A stretch of DNA of 64,000 nt from contig NZ_CP118225.1 in the NCBI RefSeq assembly GCF_028768465.1, forward strand, positions 62,001 through 126,000, written 5' to 3'. Under the pieces are notes generated by a model. The model was given only the letters and a program-made list of their open reading frames with translations, ran no database searches and was not told the DNA's origin. Below are positions 17,413 to 26,329 of the stretch, one piece after another. How positions within the stretch are numbered: the first letter of the stretch is position 1; every line of letters begins with the position of its first letter. This DNA comes from Rhodopirellula sp. P2 (GTDB taxonomy: Bacteria; Planctomycetota; Planctomycetia; Pirellulales; Pirellulaceae). The translations under genes were made by a program, and so were the position numbers.

Positions 17413-17509
17413 CTTTGCTACGCTTGGAAAATAAGGGCTTCGGGACAAACCATGACGAGTCGCGAACCTACCAAACCGTTTGTTTGACGTCTGCCGGGAT
17501 ATTTCAACG

Positions 17510-18283
17510 ATGTCAGCGACCTCCGCCTCGCCGTCCTCTGGCTCCACCGCCACCCAATCCGCCAAGCCATCGCGATCTCGAAAACGGGTCGCGACCGGCT
17601 ACCGGTTCCTGTTGATCACCGTGTCGTCGCTCATCATCGGTGGCTTGCTGTTTGTCATGATTCGGACATTTGGTTACGTGGAAGGAACCGAGTTCGCCCC
17701 CAATCATTTCCAGACCCGTCGATTTTCGTTCTACGAAATCCCGCTGGTTCACTGGCAAATCACACCCATCCGCCGTGTCAGCACCACCCCCGAGACCGCT
17801 CGTTACCTGACCCAATCGAAAATCCTGACGATGCCGAATCAAATCCCAGATCGTTGGGATCTGGTGGAAATCCGGCACGGGCTCCAGGACGCCGAACCGC
17901 GTGATCCCGCACTGCTGCTGGATCATCTTCGACTGATGGACGAAGGAATCTCCGTTTGGAAGCAATGGAGCAAGAAAAACCCCAAACTGGCTCAACAGCT
18001 CTGGCCCACCATCGCCAAACTGGCCGATCGCGAACTCTACATTCTGATCCCGCGATTGATGGAATTGACGCGGGATGTCCAGGATGTGGCAACCCTGAAA
18101 GCCACCGTCGCGGATTACTTGGCCGAGGAATACGTCAGCCTGATACGTGACATGCGTGACGCCCAGCGAGATGAACTGGCCGACGCACTGTTGGCCGAGG
18201 CCCTCGAAGAATCGCCCGACAACCTGGAACTGCAATCTTTGAAGAAAGACCGCCAAACGGTCGATCCAGCTGAAAACACATGA
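17510..18283 (+). CDS. Membrane-anchored protein of unknown function
   Basis: 257 residues. A Ser/Thr-rich basic N-terminus is followed by one TM segment (about residues 34-55, FLLITVSSLIIGGLLFVMI) and a helical domain with repeated Leu/Ala heptad-like segments (LAKLADRELYILIPRLMEL; ADYLAEEYVSLIRDMRD). No family is recognised. It overlaps the cysteine desulfurase gene by 4 bp (ATGA), so the two are probably translated together. It is divergent from scpB, with starts 97 bp apart. An ATG at 17480 lies too close to the scpB promoter region and gives no better start. Confidence 0.75.
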   Translation: MSATSASPSSGSTATQSAKPSRSRKRVATGYRFLLITVSSLIIGGLLFVMIRTFGYVEGTEFAPNHFQTRRFSFYEIPLVHWQITPIRRVSTTPETARYLTQSKILTMPNQIPDRWDLVEIRHGLQDAEPRDPALLLDHLRLMDEGISVWKQWSKKNPKLAQQLWPTIAKLADRELYILIPRLMELTRDVQDVATLKATVADYLAEEYVSLIRDMRDAQRDELADALLAEALEESPDNLELQSLKKDRQTVDPAENT

Positions 18284-19476
18284 TCTATCTCGACAACAAC
18301 GCGACGACCGCCATCGATCCCGCGGTCGCTCGTGTTTTGGCAGAGGCTTTCTCGCAAACGCCGGCCAACGCGTCCAGCCAACACCGGCTGGGCCAACAGA
18401 CTCGATCCCGATTGGAAGCCGCCACGGATTTGATCGGCCGTTGCTTGGGAAGCGATCTGACCCGCGTGCATGCACCGCGTTTGCTGATCACCAGCGGTGG
18501 CACGGAATCAAACAACCTGGCGATTTCCGGCATCGGCGACCCCGGCGGCGCGATCGTGATCAGCCGGATTGAGCACCCCAGCGTCCTCGCCGCCGCGGCC
18601 GCCGAAGAATCATCCGGTCGCAAAGTGGGCTGGGTCGACGTCGATGCCAGCGGTGTGATCCTGCTGGAATCGCTGCGGGACACACTGGGGCGACGGACTC
18701 AGTCGGGCGAGGCCCCGGAGGCGGTCTCGGTCGTTTCCATCATGTCCGCCAACAACGAAACCGGCGTCGTCCAACCGATCGAAGCCGCCGCGAAAATCTG
18801 CCGCGAATTTCAGGTTCCGCTGCACGTCGATGCAACCCAGTCGGTGGGCAAAGTCCCTGTCGATCTGACGACCTGGGGCGTCTCGGCCGCCACGATCACG
18901 CCTCACAAATTGCATGGCCCCACGGGAGTCGGCTTTTTGTGGCTGGACGCTGGCGTGGAAGTCCGGGCGTCCCTGCGTGGCGGCGAGCAACAACTGGGGG
19001 CGCGTCCAGGCACCGAGCCGGTCGCCCTGGTCATCGCCGCCGCCGAGGCCATTCGCATCGCCTGTCAGCAACAACCCACCGCCGCCGAGGCCATGGCGGC
19101 CCTGCGAGACCACCTGGAATCCGAACTGGTTCGCCTGCACCCCAGCTGCGTCGTGCATGGACGCCAGGCCCCCCGTTTACCATCCACCACCTGCTTGTCG
19201 CTGCCCGGTGCGGATCGCCAAAGCCTGCTGATGTCGCTGGACATGGCCGGGGTGGCCTGCAGCAGCGGATCGGCGTGCAGCAGCGGCAGCAGCCCCCCCA
19301 GCCACGTGCTGCAGGCGATGGGCATTGCCAAGCCGCTGGTGGATTCCGCCCTCCGGTTCAGCCTTTCGCGGTTTTCCACCAAGGCCGAAATTGACCGAGC
19401 GATCGAGCTGATTTCTCGACAATTTTCGAAGGCAGAAGGTTTTCCAACTGTGGATAACTCGGTGGAAAATGGATAG
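18280..19476 (+). CDS. Cysteine desulfurase (NifS/IscS family)
   Basis: 398 residues of the class V aminotransferase fold. YLDNNATT opens the protein, the PLP-binding Lys210 sits in TPHKLHGPTG, HVDATQSVGK provides the Asp contacting PLP, and the catalytic Cys lies in a doubled loop ACSSGSACSSGS (about 326-337), followed by SHVLQAMG. The enzyme takes sulfur from cysteine for Fe-S clusters or thio-modified tRNA. The repeated CSSGS in the active loop is unusual and leaves open which Cys is catalytic. The loop type is like NifS/IscS rather than SufS. No iscU or scaffold gene is adjacent. Confidence 0.9.
   Translation: MIYLDNNATTAIDPAVARVLAEAFSQTPANASSQHRLGQQTRSRLEAATDLIGRCLGSDLTRVHAPRLLITSGGTESNNLAISGIGDPGGAIVISRIEHPSVLAAAAAEESSGRKVGWVDVDASGVILLESLRDTLGRRTQSGEAPEAVSVVSIMSANNETGVVQPIEAAAKICREFQVPLHVDATQSVGKVPVDLTTWGVSAATITPHKLHGPTGVGFLWLDAGVEVRASLRGGEQQLGARPGTEPVALVIAAAEAIRIACQQQPTAAEAMAALRDHLESELVRLHPSCVVHGRQAPRLPSTTCLSLPGADRQSLLMSLDMAGVACSSGSACSSGSSPPSHVLQAMGIAKPLVDSALRFSLSRFSTKAEIDRAIELISRQFSKAEGFPTVDNSVENG
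19449..19457 (-). promoter_or_regulatory. DnaA box
   Basis: TGTGGATAA, the exact complement of the consensus TTATCCACA, lies in the last codons of the cysteine desulfurase gene and 187 bp before the DnaA-like start codon. It could allow autoregulation. Only one perfect box is seen, so I do not call an origin. Confidence 0.65.
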
Positions 19477-19643
19477 CGGTGAGCGATTGTTCCATTTAGA
19501 GTGGAGCTGGGTCAGAGGCTCCGACCGGACGAATTGCGTTCCGATCGGTTCCGTTTGACCATCCCCACGCCTGTTTTGCCCGTCGCGATTTTCCCGTCAC
19601 GCGGCACGAACTTTCGTGCTTCACCCGTTCACAGCTGTTCGCC

Positions 19644-20798
19644 GTGGTCGCTTCGCCTCCCAACGTCAACTCCTTCGCGCTGGAACGCCCGTCGCTTCGT
19701 CGACGCCGTCGCGACAGTGAAATCGTCCGTCCGATCATCCCGCTGTTTTATTGCGGCGATGAAAATCGGCTGGCAGGCTACGTCTGCGAAAACCCGATCG
19801 AGACGCTGCTCGAAATCTCCCGCCCCATGCTGCTGGTCGGCCAACCGGGGACGGGTAAAACCGCTCTGGCCTTGCACCTGTCCAAACGGATGAGCATCAG
19901 CAACGTCTGGGAAGCGATGGAACTGGACAAAGACACCGCCCAAGGAGGACCGGCTGGCGTGACCTCCCGAGTCCTTTCCAGCCGAGTCCTGTACCAACCC
20001 GCGATCGACTTCGCCCGCGAATTCGCCTCGTCGATCGATTCCAAGGACATGCCGCGTTTTCGCGAAAAGCTGGACACGGTTCCGATCCTGGTGCTGGATG
20101 ATTTGCACCTGATCGCGGACAAGGCCCCAGCCCAAGAAGAACTGGCCCAACGCCTGGAAGCTCGCGACGCAGAAGGCCGCCTGACGATCGTCACCTGCCG
20201 GCGATTGCCATCCGAAGTTCGCGGGCTGCGGCCGGCCTTGGTCAGCCGCACGCTGCCTGGATTGACGGTGACACTGCATCCACCAGCAGGCGACACACGG
20301 CGAACGATCCTTCGCGAATTGATGCTGGCTCATCTGCCCGAGGTGGAATCCGAGGCGTTGTCGCTGCTCGATGCAGGCTTACCGGCGGAATCGACCGTGC
20401 GCGCGTTCGAATCAGCGATCAAACAAATCGCACTGTGGTGCCGGATGCATGAGCAACCGATCTGCGCCGAAGCGGTCCAGTCGGCGATTGAAGCTGCCGG
20501 CGGCACCCAGTCGATCTCCATCAAAGCGATCACCACCGCCGTGGCCCGCCAACTGGGCGTTAAATCGGCTGACATGCGAAGCGGTTCCCGACGCCAAAAC
20601 ATCGTCCGAGCCCGTTCGCTGGCAATGTGGCTGGCACGCCGGATGACCGACGACAGCCTGACTCAGATCGGCGATGCCTTCGGCGGCCGAGACCACTCGA
20701 CTGTCTTGCACGCGATTCGCAAGATCGACGGCTCACTCGACGACGACGTCCTCCTGCGACGCTCCGCCGACCAGATCATGGAAAAACTTTCCAACTGA
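19644..20798 (+). CDS. dnaA: DnaA-like replication initiator ATPase, no N-terminal domain I
   Basis: 384 residues from a GTG start. The AAA+ domain shows Walker A GQPGTGKTALALHL (66-79) and Walker B LVLDDLHLI (149-157). The C-terminal 90 residues are a Bac_DnaA_C domain with the DnaA signature IGDAFGGRDHSTVLHAIRKI, which binds DnaA boxes. The usual N-terminal domains I-II (about 100 aa, DnaB contact) are missing; only about 40 residues precede the ATPase. The Walker A sequence differs from the classical GLGKTHL. It is either the planctomycete replication initiator or a paralogue. A perfect DnaA box lies upstream. Which of the two it is cannot be told from this window. Confidence 0.75.
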   Translation: MVASPPNVNSFALERPSLRRRRRDSEIVRPIIPLFYCGDENRLAGYVCENPIETLLEISRPMLLVGQPGTGKTALALHLSKRMSISNVWEAMELDKDTAQGGPAGVTSRVLSSRVLYQPAIDFAREFASSIDSKDMPRFREKLDTVPILVLDDLHLIADKAPAQEELAQRLEARDAEGRLTIVTCRRLPSEVRGLRPALVSRTLPGLTVTLHPPAGDTRRTILRELMLAHLPEVESEALSLLDAGLPAESTVRAFESAIKQIALWCRMHEQPICAEAVQSAIEAAGGTQSISIKAITTAVARQLGVKSADMRSGSRRQNIVRARSLAMWLARRMTDDSLTQIGDAFGGRDHSTVLHAIRKIDGSLDDDVLLRRSADQIMEKLSN

Positions 20799-20874
20799 TG
20801 GCGAGTTCGGACTGGCTCGAGTTCAGGAATCGTCGCAAAACCGAATTCTGGCGAATCCGGCTACCAACAGGTTT

Positions 20875-21681
20875 TTACTTCTGAATCGGCCAGATTGATT
20901 CGGCGGTGATGCGAAACGTTTGTTCCGACAACGGATGCGATTGCCGCTGGGAATCATCCGCCACCGTCTGGGCCAATTGTTGTTGCAGGTCGGCTGGCAA
21001 CTGAGCCGACCACGCGATCAGGAAATCTCGGTTGGGCACACCGACAATCGCGGCCGGTTCGAGCTCTGGATCGTCTGATTCCTCGCTCAATTCCTGGATC
21101 AAACGTTGGCGGATTTGCGGCAGCAAGACTCTCGCCGCGTCGTAACCGTCGCCGGACTGGATCGCAATGAATTTGGGTGGTCCTTCAACAACGCCCATCG
21201 GGCAGTCGAGCGAATCGGCCAACAAGTTCTCTTTCGCGACCTCGATCAAATCGACGACCGACTCTCCCCAACGCTCCGCGTCTTCGGGTCGGATGTAGGC
21301 GTACCCGTGAGGCGAATCGACCACCACGCTGCTGGTCACATCACTGGCAAACGGAAACGTGATCGCTTTGCGGAGTGCGTCGATGTCGCTGCGGCACAAC
21401 TGAACTCGCAATCGAGGCTTGGCTTCCTCCCAGGTTTCGGGCAACACCTTGTCGGCGGTCCGAACCATCTCCAACATTCGCAAGAACGTGACGCGGACGG
21501 TTTCTTCCAACTCCTCGTCGGTGAACCCCGCCTGCTGAGACTGGGCCAACAGGTTTGACAGTCCGAATTGCAGTTCACCGCAAGTCAAAACACCAAACTC
21601 GTCCCCCAACTGAAAACCTTCCGTGGGGAAGTGATGCTCCAAGATTCCGAGCACGCGTCGGCTGAACGATTCCAAATCCAT
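20875..21681 (-). CDS. DUF1444/YtpQ-like protein
   Basis: 268 residues, soluble. Features recalling YtpQ/DUF1444 are a central VVVDSPHGYAYIRPEDAERWG, IEVAKENL, SGDGYDAARVLLPQIRQRL, and VGVPNRDFLIAWS. The function of the family is unknown. The stop codon lies 76 bp after the convergent dnaA-like gene. It follows the squalene-cyclase-repeat gene by 8 bp in the same direction, so the two form a likely operon. A family call from remembered motifs only. Confidence 0.65.
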   Translation of the reverse strand: MDLESFSRRVLGILEHHFPTEGFQLGDEFGVLTCGELQFGLSNLLAQSQQAGFTDEELEETVRVTFLRMLEMVRTADKVLPETWEEAKPRLRVQLCRSDIDALRKAITFPFASDVTSSVVVDSPHGYAYIRPEDAERWGESVVDLIEVAKENLLADSLDCPMGVVEGPPKFIAIQSGDGYDAARVLLPQIRQRLIQELSEESDDPELEPAAIVGVPNRDFLIAWSAQLPADLQQQLAQTVADDSQRQSHPLSEQTFRITAESIWPIQK

Positions 21682-21689
21682 CGTCGGCC

Positions 21690-22730
21690 TCAGCGTTGAT
21701 AGATTGGTAGGAATCCGCGATCAATTTGCATCATGATCAGATTGCAAGCCGTCACGTACACCGGGTGAATCTGGCCTTCCCACGATCCGTCCGGTTTTTG
21801 TTCGGCCGCGATTCGATCGTACAACCGGTCACGGAACGGCAACCACAACTCATCGCCTTGTCGATAAACGACTTGGCTGTAGTACAGGTAGGTGTAGTGC
21901 CAGTGGCCGAACGCCCGAGCTCCGTTGTTGATGTCGTGCAGCGTTTCTTTGCTGTACTTCAACATCTCCGGCACATGTTCGCCGTCGTAATCGCCGGCGT
22001 TGTAAAGCGCCGCCAGAGCCGCCGCCGTGATCGCCGGCCGACTGCTGCCCGTTTGCCGGCTGCTGTAACTGATGCCGCCATCCGGATTCTTGCAGCGATA
22101 AATGTATTCCTTGGCTTTGTCGATCACTTCGCCGCTGACGGGAATCCCAGCATTGCGGCATCCTCGCAAACCTTGAACCTGGGTGATCGTCGTGCTGCCT
22201 TCGTCGAAGTCGTTGCCTTCTTTGGCCGAGACATATCCCCAACCGCCAGCCTCGGTCTGGGCGTTGCCGCTGAATTCGACGGCTTTGGCCAACACGTCCA
22301 CCAACTCTTCGCGGCGGTCGAGCAGCCCTTCCTCACCCAGAACCTGGGACAGGAACAGCATCGAAAAACCGTGCCCGTAGGTGTAGCGAGAATCCGTTTG
22401 AGGGTCGCCAATCAGGCCGTTGCTGCGTGACTTGCTGATCAGAAAATCCGACGCCCGCGCAATTTGGCGAGCGTAGGGGCCCTGGGTCGTTGTGCTGCCA
22501 CTGCCAATCAGAGCGGTGCCCGACAGAGCCGCCATGGCCGTGGGGTAGACCGTCGTGTTCCATTGGCCACGAGACGATTGCTTGCTGCTGAGCCACTCCA
22601 GGCCACGCTGAATGGCTTCTTCCCACTTGGCTCGGCCAGCGGCGTGAGCAGGGCGTGGGGCGACGGTCCCGGCGGCAATCGCGGCCCCTCCGGCCAGACT
22701 GGCTCGCAGGAATCGGCGTCGGTCAATCAT
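21690..22730 (-). CDS. Tat-exported squalene-cyclase/prenyltransferase-repeat protein
   Basis: 346 residues. The leader MIDRRRFLRASLAGGAAIAAG is a Tat signal (RRRFL). The rest is made of alpha/alpha-barrel repeats of the squalene-hopene cyclase/prenyltransferase type (AIQRGLEWLSSKQSSRGQW; EAGGWGYV; NPDGGISYSS; EQKPDGSWEG). The acidic DxDD motif of true cyclases is not seen, so catalysis is doubtful. An ATG at 22769 (MHTKPGGK) is an alternative start. Planctomycetes have many such exported proteins of unknown function; another is at 27754-29580. Confidence 0.8.
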   Translation of the reverse strand: MIDRRRFLRASLAGGAAIAAGTVAPRPAHAAGRAKWEEAIQRGLEWLSSKQSSRGQWNTTVYPTAMAALSGTALIGSGSTTTQGPYARQIARASDFLISKSRSNGLIGDPQTDSRYTYGHGFSMLFLSQVLGEEGLLDRREELVDVLAKAVEFSGNAQTEAGGWGYVSAKEGNDFDEGSTTITQVQGLRGCRNAGIPVSGEVIDKAKEYIYRCKNPDGGISYSSRQTGSSRPAITAAALAALYNAGDYDGEHVPEMLKYSKETLHDINNGARAFGHWHYTYLYYSQVVYRQGDELWLPFRDRLYDRIAAEQKPDGSWEGQIHPVYVTACNLIMMQIDRGFLPIYQR

Positions 22731-22984
22731 GTTGGGTAACAAAGTCTTTCCCCCAGGTTTCGTGTGCATGTTCCCATTGTGCCCCATCGTCGCCTGGGAG
22801 TCACGCCGAATTGGGCCAGCGGCGTGGAACTGGCGTGACACACCGGACCTTGCAGCGCCTTTGCCCCGGCATTCCAAGCACCGACGTACGATGGACTTCC
22901 AAGTCCGTCGACCACACCCCAATCACGCCCGACGGCTTGTTGATTGAGTCGTCAATGACGTTTTAACGCATGGAGGATGGGCAC

Positions 22985-23220
22985 TCTTGCCCGCCAGGGT
23001 CGCCAAGGCCACCCATCACAACTCGAAGCGTGAGCGAGGGACTCCCTCAACTCCCACGACGGCCCCATCCGGGGCGACCGTTTGTTTTCCGGCATCGGTC
23101 TCTCGGGGCTTCCGCCCCGAGCTAAGCATGACGGCCCCATCCGGGGCGAAACCCAGACGCCAGCCACCATCTATTTTTCGAACGTCCCAAGGGAGGGTGA
23201 AATAAAACGGACGACCTCCG
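22985..23220 (-). repeat. Dispersed repeats, families B (copy 2) and D fragment
   Basis: Inverted relative to copy 1 at 4838-4945, the blocks GGCCACCCATCACAACTCG, GTGAGCGAGGGACTCCC, AACTCCCACGACGGCCCC, GACGGCCCCATCCGGGGCG (twice, at about 23065 and 23132) and CCAGACGCCAGCCACCAT follow each other. An insertion (GGGGCTTCCGCCCCGAGC hairpin) splits the unit. From 23187 GGGAGGGTGAAATAAAAC matches the end of repeat D at 27593. The spacer 22770-23442 has no other visible content. Confidence 0.8.
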
Positions 23221-23442
23221 CAGCGGGGAAGGATCGGAATGCGAGCGTCCGGGCCTACGCGAGGAAACGTGCACGGGCATGCCAATCGCAACAAAAATTG
23301 CTCTCCCGAACCTTTTTCTCGAATCATGTCAAGGTTTTCCGGTAATTCCGCCGATAACGATTCTGTCACCGATTTCAGGCAGACGGGCTCTCGTTGCGTG
23401 AGCCGTTCGGTCCGAAAACTTTACGCGTTGGGGCGTACAACG

Positions 23443-23682
23443 ATGGAAAACAAGATGAACACGCAGTGGATCACCCGCGGGACGATCGGCACATTGGCTC
23501 TCGCTGCCCTGTTGGCGACCAACACCGGATGCCAGGTTTCGCTCAATGGCCAAACCCTTCCGAGCCCGCACTATTTGCAGGATGATGTGCAGTACTTCCC
23601 GGCTGGTCCGGAGTTCAAACTGTCCCGCGAAGCAGCTGCCTTGCAAGCAGCTCGTGCGGAAGAAAAACGAAACCAACGCTAA
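23443..23682 (+). CDS. Small lipoprotein
   Basis: 79 residues: a short basic start, a hydrophobic stretch (GTIGTLALAALLATNTGC) and a lipobox ending in Cys, so it is likely lipid-anchored after cleavage before Cys at about residue 28. The mature part (QVSLNGQTLPSPHYLQDDVQYFPAGPEFKLSREAAALQ) ends in a basic/acidic helix. Small lipoproteins with a TLPSPxYLxDDVQYFP-like stretch recur in planctomycetes as far as I recall; the function is unknown. Start ATG 23443 or 23455. Confidence 0.7.
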   Translation: MENKMNTQWITRGTIGTLALAALLATNTGCQVSLNGQTLPSPHYLQDDVQYFPAGPEFKLSREAAALQAARAEEKRNQR

Positions 23683-23694
23683 GCAGGCTCGGCC

Positions 23695-23952
23695 ATGGCT
23701 CCCAATCGGACGTCGCATCAAGAAAAGATCATCCGGAACTATTACCAGAACCGGGATGCGATCGGGCTGCAAAAAGCCCAAGAGGCGGTCACCGAGCTTT
23801 ACTTGAGCGAGGGGAAGAAACGGGCAACGGTCTGGAAGCGTCTGTGCAGCCACCTGGAAAAGGTCGGTGTCCCCGAAGCACGCATCGAAGAACTGCGTGA
23901 ATCGGACGACCCTGCCGCCGTGGCCGCGCTCCTCGAAAAGATCGCCAAGTAG
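23695..23952 (+). CDS. Small conserved hypothetical protein
   Basis: 85 residues, all helical and highly charged: HQEKIIRNYYQNRDAIGLQKAQEAVTELYLSEGKKRATVWKRLCSHLEKVGV. No signal peptide. It lies 12 bp after the small lipoprotein gene, so the two are likely co-transcribed. The family is unknown to me, though the length and composition suggest a conserved planctomycete protein rather than a chance frame. Confidence 0.7.
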   Translation: MAPNRTSHQEKIIRNYYQNRDAIGLQKAQEAVTELYLSEGKKRATVWKRLCSHLEKVGVPEARIEELRESDDPAAVAALLEKIAK

Positions 23953-24040
23953 CTTCGTTTGAGCTGACCGGATGGATTGTGCGGCTTTGCTGCACCCGCC
24001 CGGGGTCGTGCCGTTGATCGACGCCGCTTTTCAGCGTGTT

Positions 24041-24088
24041 TTCACATGACGCACCTTTCCCGAAACGAAGTCTTGGGGCAGGTGATGA
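24041..24088. repeat. Dispersed repeat, family F, copy 2
   Basis: GACGCACCTTTCCCGAAACG, then AAGTCTTGGGGCAGGTGATG, matches 5088-5132. It lies in the 230-bp spacer between convergent small genes. Confidence 0.5.
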
Positions 24089-24182
24089 CAATCGCCTGGC
24101 TATACAAAACTTCGAAACTGCACGACCTCCTGCGCGGGCGGGGTTCTCAAGATGCTGCTTCCGCGGCCGGACACCCTCCCGC

Positions 24183-24632
24183 TCACGCCGCGTAGGTCGA
24201 TTTCCCCAGCTGAGATTCGATCGCCACAAATCGCTCGCGCCAACGCAGCCGAGCGAACCAGCTCGGGTGAGTCAGGTTGGGATCGTCCGCCAACACCCGG
24301 TGTGTCTTCCCGCGAGTCGTCCGCATGGTCAGCGTGCCATCTGAGTTGACCTCGTCGACCATCCAGAACTTCTCGACAACGTAATTGTAGGTCTCGCCCT
24401 TCAAATTGGGTTTCACGCTCGAAGCACGTGGCCCCGGCACCTTGCTGCGTTTGCTCTTGCGATAAATCGCCCAATCACCCGGCTTCCAGTCGCGATCGGT
24501 TCGCCGCTGACGCTCAGCCGGTTTGAACGAAATCGCTCCAGGGTGAACGAAACCGTTCCGACCAACCGCGGCGGGCGAACCAAACATCTCGCGTCGCAGT
24601 GATCGTAGGTGGGCAAGGATCTTTTCGGTCAT
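24183..24632 (-). CDS. Conserved hypothetical protein
   Basis: 149 residues, basic. It begins MTEKILAHLRSLRREMFGS. A central segment (DRDWKPGDWAIYRKSKRSK) followed by NYVVEKFWMVDEVNSDGTLTMRTTRGKTHRVLADDPNL looks like a small beta-barrel of SH3 type. It ends in a helix after WFARLRWRERF. No signal peptide or named family. An in-frame extension upstream to 24797 has no supporting feature. Confidence 0.65.
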   Translation of the reverse strand: MTEKILAHLRSLRREMFGSPAAVGRNGFVHPGAISFKPAERQRRTDRDWKPGDWAIYRKSKRSKVPGPRASSVKPNLKGETYNYVVEKFWMVDEVNSDGTLTMRTTRGKTHRVLADDPNLTHPSWFARLRWRERFVAIESQLGKSTYAA

Positions 24633-24868
24633 GATGGGGTCCCATCGCAGCAAGACATTCGGAAACAAAGGCAGCCGCAACCCGAACCCGATCGCGGCCG
24701 TGAGAATCATTTGGAGTGCCGACACCGTTTGCAAATAGCAAACGCGAATGCCGAACGCGAATGACAGAAGCAAACAACGCGCCAAGCGACCACCCACAAC
24801 AGGTGGTCCAGTGGAGACTCACAATAAGCAAGAACCGCGGTTGGCTTGCCGGCAAAACGGCGAAGTTC

Positions 24869-26329
24869 TCAAGAAGTTTCCCAGCGAATTGCTAGCAAAC
24901 GAGCCAGAACCAGCAACCCGAACGCGGTTGCCATCAGCACGGCGAGCTGCGGCTGCAGAGCACTGGGTGGCAACTCACGCCAAAAGACTTTGTCGTACCC
25001 ATCGAGTGCCCAAGCGTTGAAAGTCCACAGCCCGGCTTCCCGCAAACCTTCGCTCATCACGTACCGCGGAACCATCGATCCGCCCAGCGCGCTCATCGTC
25101 AACACCGCGACCACCGACAGCCCATTGAGCTGACCGCGAGTCTTGCACAACGTCGCCAGAAACAATCCGAACGAGGCCGCCGCGGCGGAGGTGACCAACG
25201 TCATGATCACAAATCCGTCTAGGTTGCCGAGCAAGTCCAACCCAAACACCAACTGAGCCCACACGAACATCACCGTGACCTGCACACACCCCAGCAACGT
25301 CAAGTAAAACCATTTGCCGAGTAACAAATGGTCCATCGTCATTTGTGTCGACAGCAACCGTTCCAACGTTTGGTTTTCGCGTTCTTCCAACAGCACACCG
25401 CCGCCGCTGGTTGCACCAAACAACAAGAACATCACCGCGATTCCCGCGGCGTAAACGCTGATCACGGGATTGGTCTTGTCCTCGCCCATCACGTTGACCA
25501 CCTTCACCTCCGGCGGTGCCAGCAACGCTTCCGCGGGATCGCGATCCGGTTCAGCAACGGCACCGTCCTTCGCCGGCGTCCCAACTTCAGTAGCGGAAGG
25601 GCGCGAGCCCTCCGGTATCACGCTACCGGGCGGCTTGCGCCTCTCCGCTAAGGAATCCGGTTGCCTCGGAAAAGTTCCTAAGCTGGAATCGTCGCCGGCA
25701 CTTTCAATCGCAGCAGCTTGCACGAACTGTTCAAACCGGGCTTGTTTCACACCAACTGTTTCACCGGTCGCGTTTTCATCCGCTGTTGTTGCCGCGGCAG
25801 CCGCCGGGCTGGTTCGCTGCAACCGATCCGGTCCGAAGTTGCCTTGGCCCTGGCCCGCTTTGGCCATCAACATCGCTCGCATCACCAACGCCGAAACCAC
25901 TTGGCTGGCGACTTGATCCGACGCGTCATTGAGCAATTCCGCGGACAACTCCTCGCCATTTTCGCTCAGCACAATCGCGATCGTCGCAGAACCGCGGCGC
26001 ACCAAGTCTTCCCCCGCCGCTCGATCCAGGGCTGGGTTTTCATCGCTGTCTTGAACCAGCCGCAGCCCTTCGCTTTCACGAAGCGTCTGAATCACCTGAT
26101 CACACTGCATCGAAGCCAGCGACGTGGAACCTGTTTCCACTTTCGAGTTCGCACCCACCTCGCGAATCAACGCCACCTTCACACGCGGTGTGCCACCCAC
26201 ACCGCGGGAAAAAATCAGCGCAAAGATGCTGAAGAACGCGATCGGCACCACGAACGTCAGCAACCACTCGATGCGGTTGTGACGCAAACGACGCAGATGA
26301 ATTTCAATGACTTTCCAGACCATGTTCAA
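24869..26329 (-). CDS. ABC-2 type transporter permease
   Basis: 486 residues. One N-terminal TM (about 22-43, IEWLLTFVVPIAFFSIFALIF), then a large extracytoplasmic domain of about 230 residues with a low-complexity Ala/Glu/Pro part, then five TMs with the ABC-2 signature region (SGGGVLLEERENQTLERLLSTQMTMDHLLLGKW). This is the layout of YhgE/NatB-like exporters. The start overlaps the stop of the ATPase gene (ATGA at 26326-26329), so the two are translationally coupled. The substrate is unknown. Confidence 0.88.
   Translation of the reverse strand: MNMVWKVIEIHLRRLRHNRIEWLLTFVVPIAFFSIFALIFSRGVGGTPRVKVALIREVGANSKVETGSTSLASMQCDQVIQTLRESEGLRLVQDSDENPALDRAAGEDLVRRGSATIAIVLSENGEELSAELLNDASDQVASQVVSALVMRAMLMAKAGQGQGNFGPDRLQRTSPAAAAATTADENATGETVGVKQARFEQFVQAAAIESAGDDSSLGTFPRQPDSLAERRKPPGSVIPEGSRPSATEVGTPAKDGAVAEPDRDPAEALLAPPEVKVVNVMGEDKTNPVISVYAAGIAVMFLLFGATSGGGVLLEERENQTLERLLSTQMTMDHLLLGKWFYLTLLGCVQVTVMFVWAQLVFGLDLLGNLDGFVIMTLVTSAAAASFGLFLATLCKTRGQLNGLSVVAVLTMSALGGSMVPRYVMSEGLREAGLWTFNAWALDGYDKVFWRELPPSALQPQLAVLMATAFGLLVLARLLAIRWETS

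Noticed and set aside
19449-19643. Chromosomal origin (oriC) before the DnaA-like gene
   Set aside because: Only one perfect DnaA box and no AT-rich unwinding stretch are visible.
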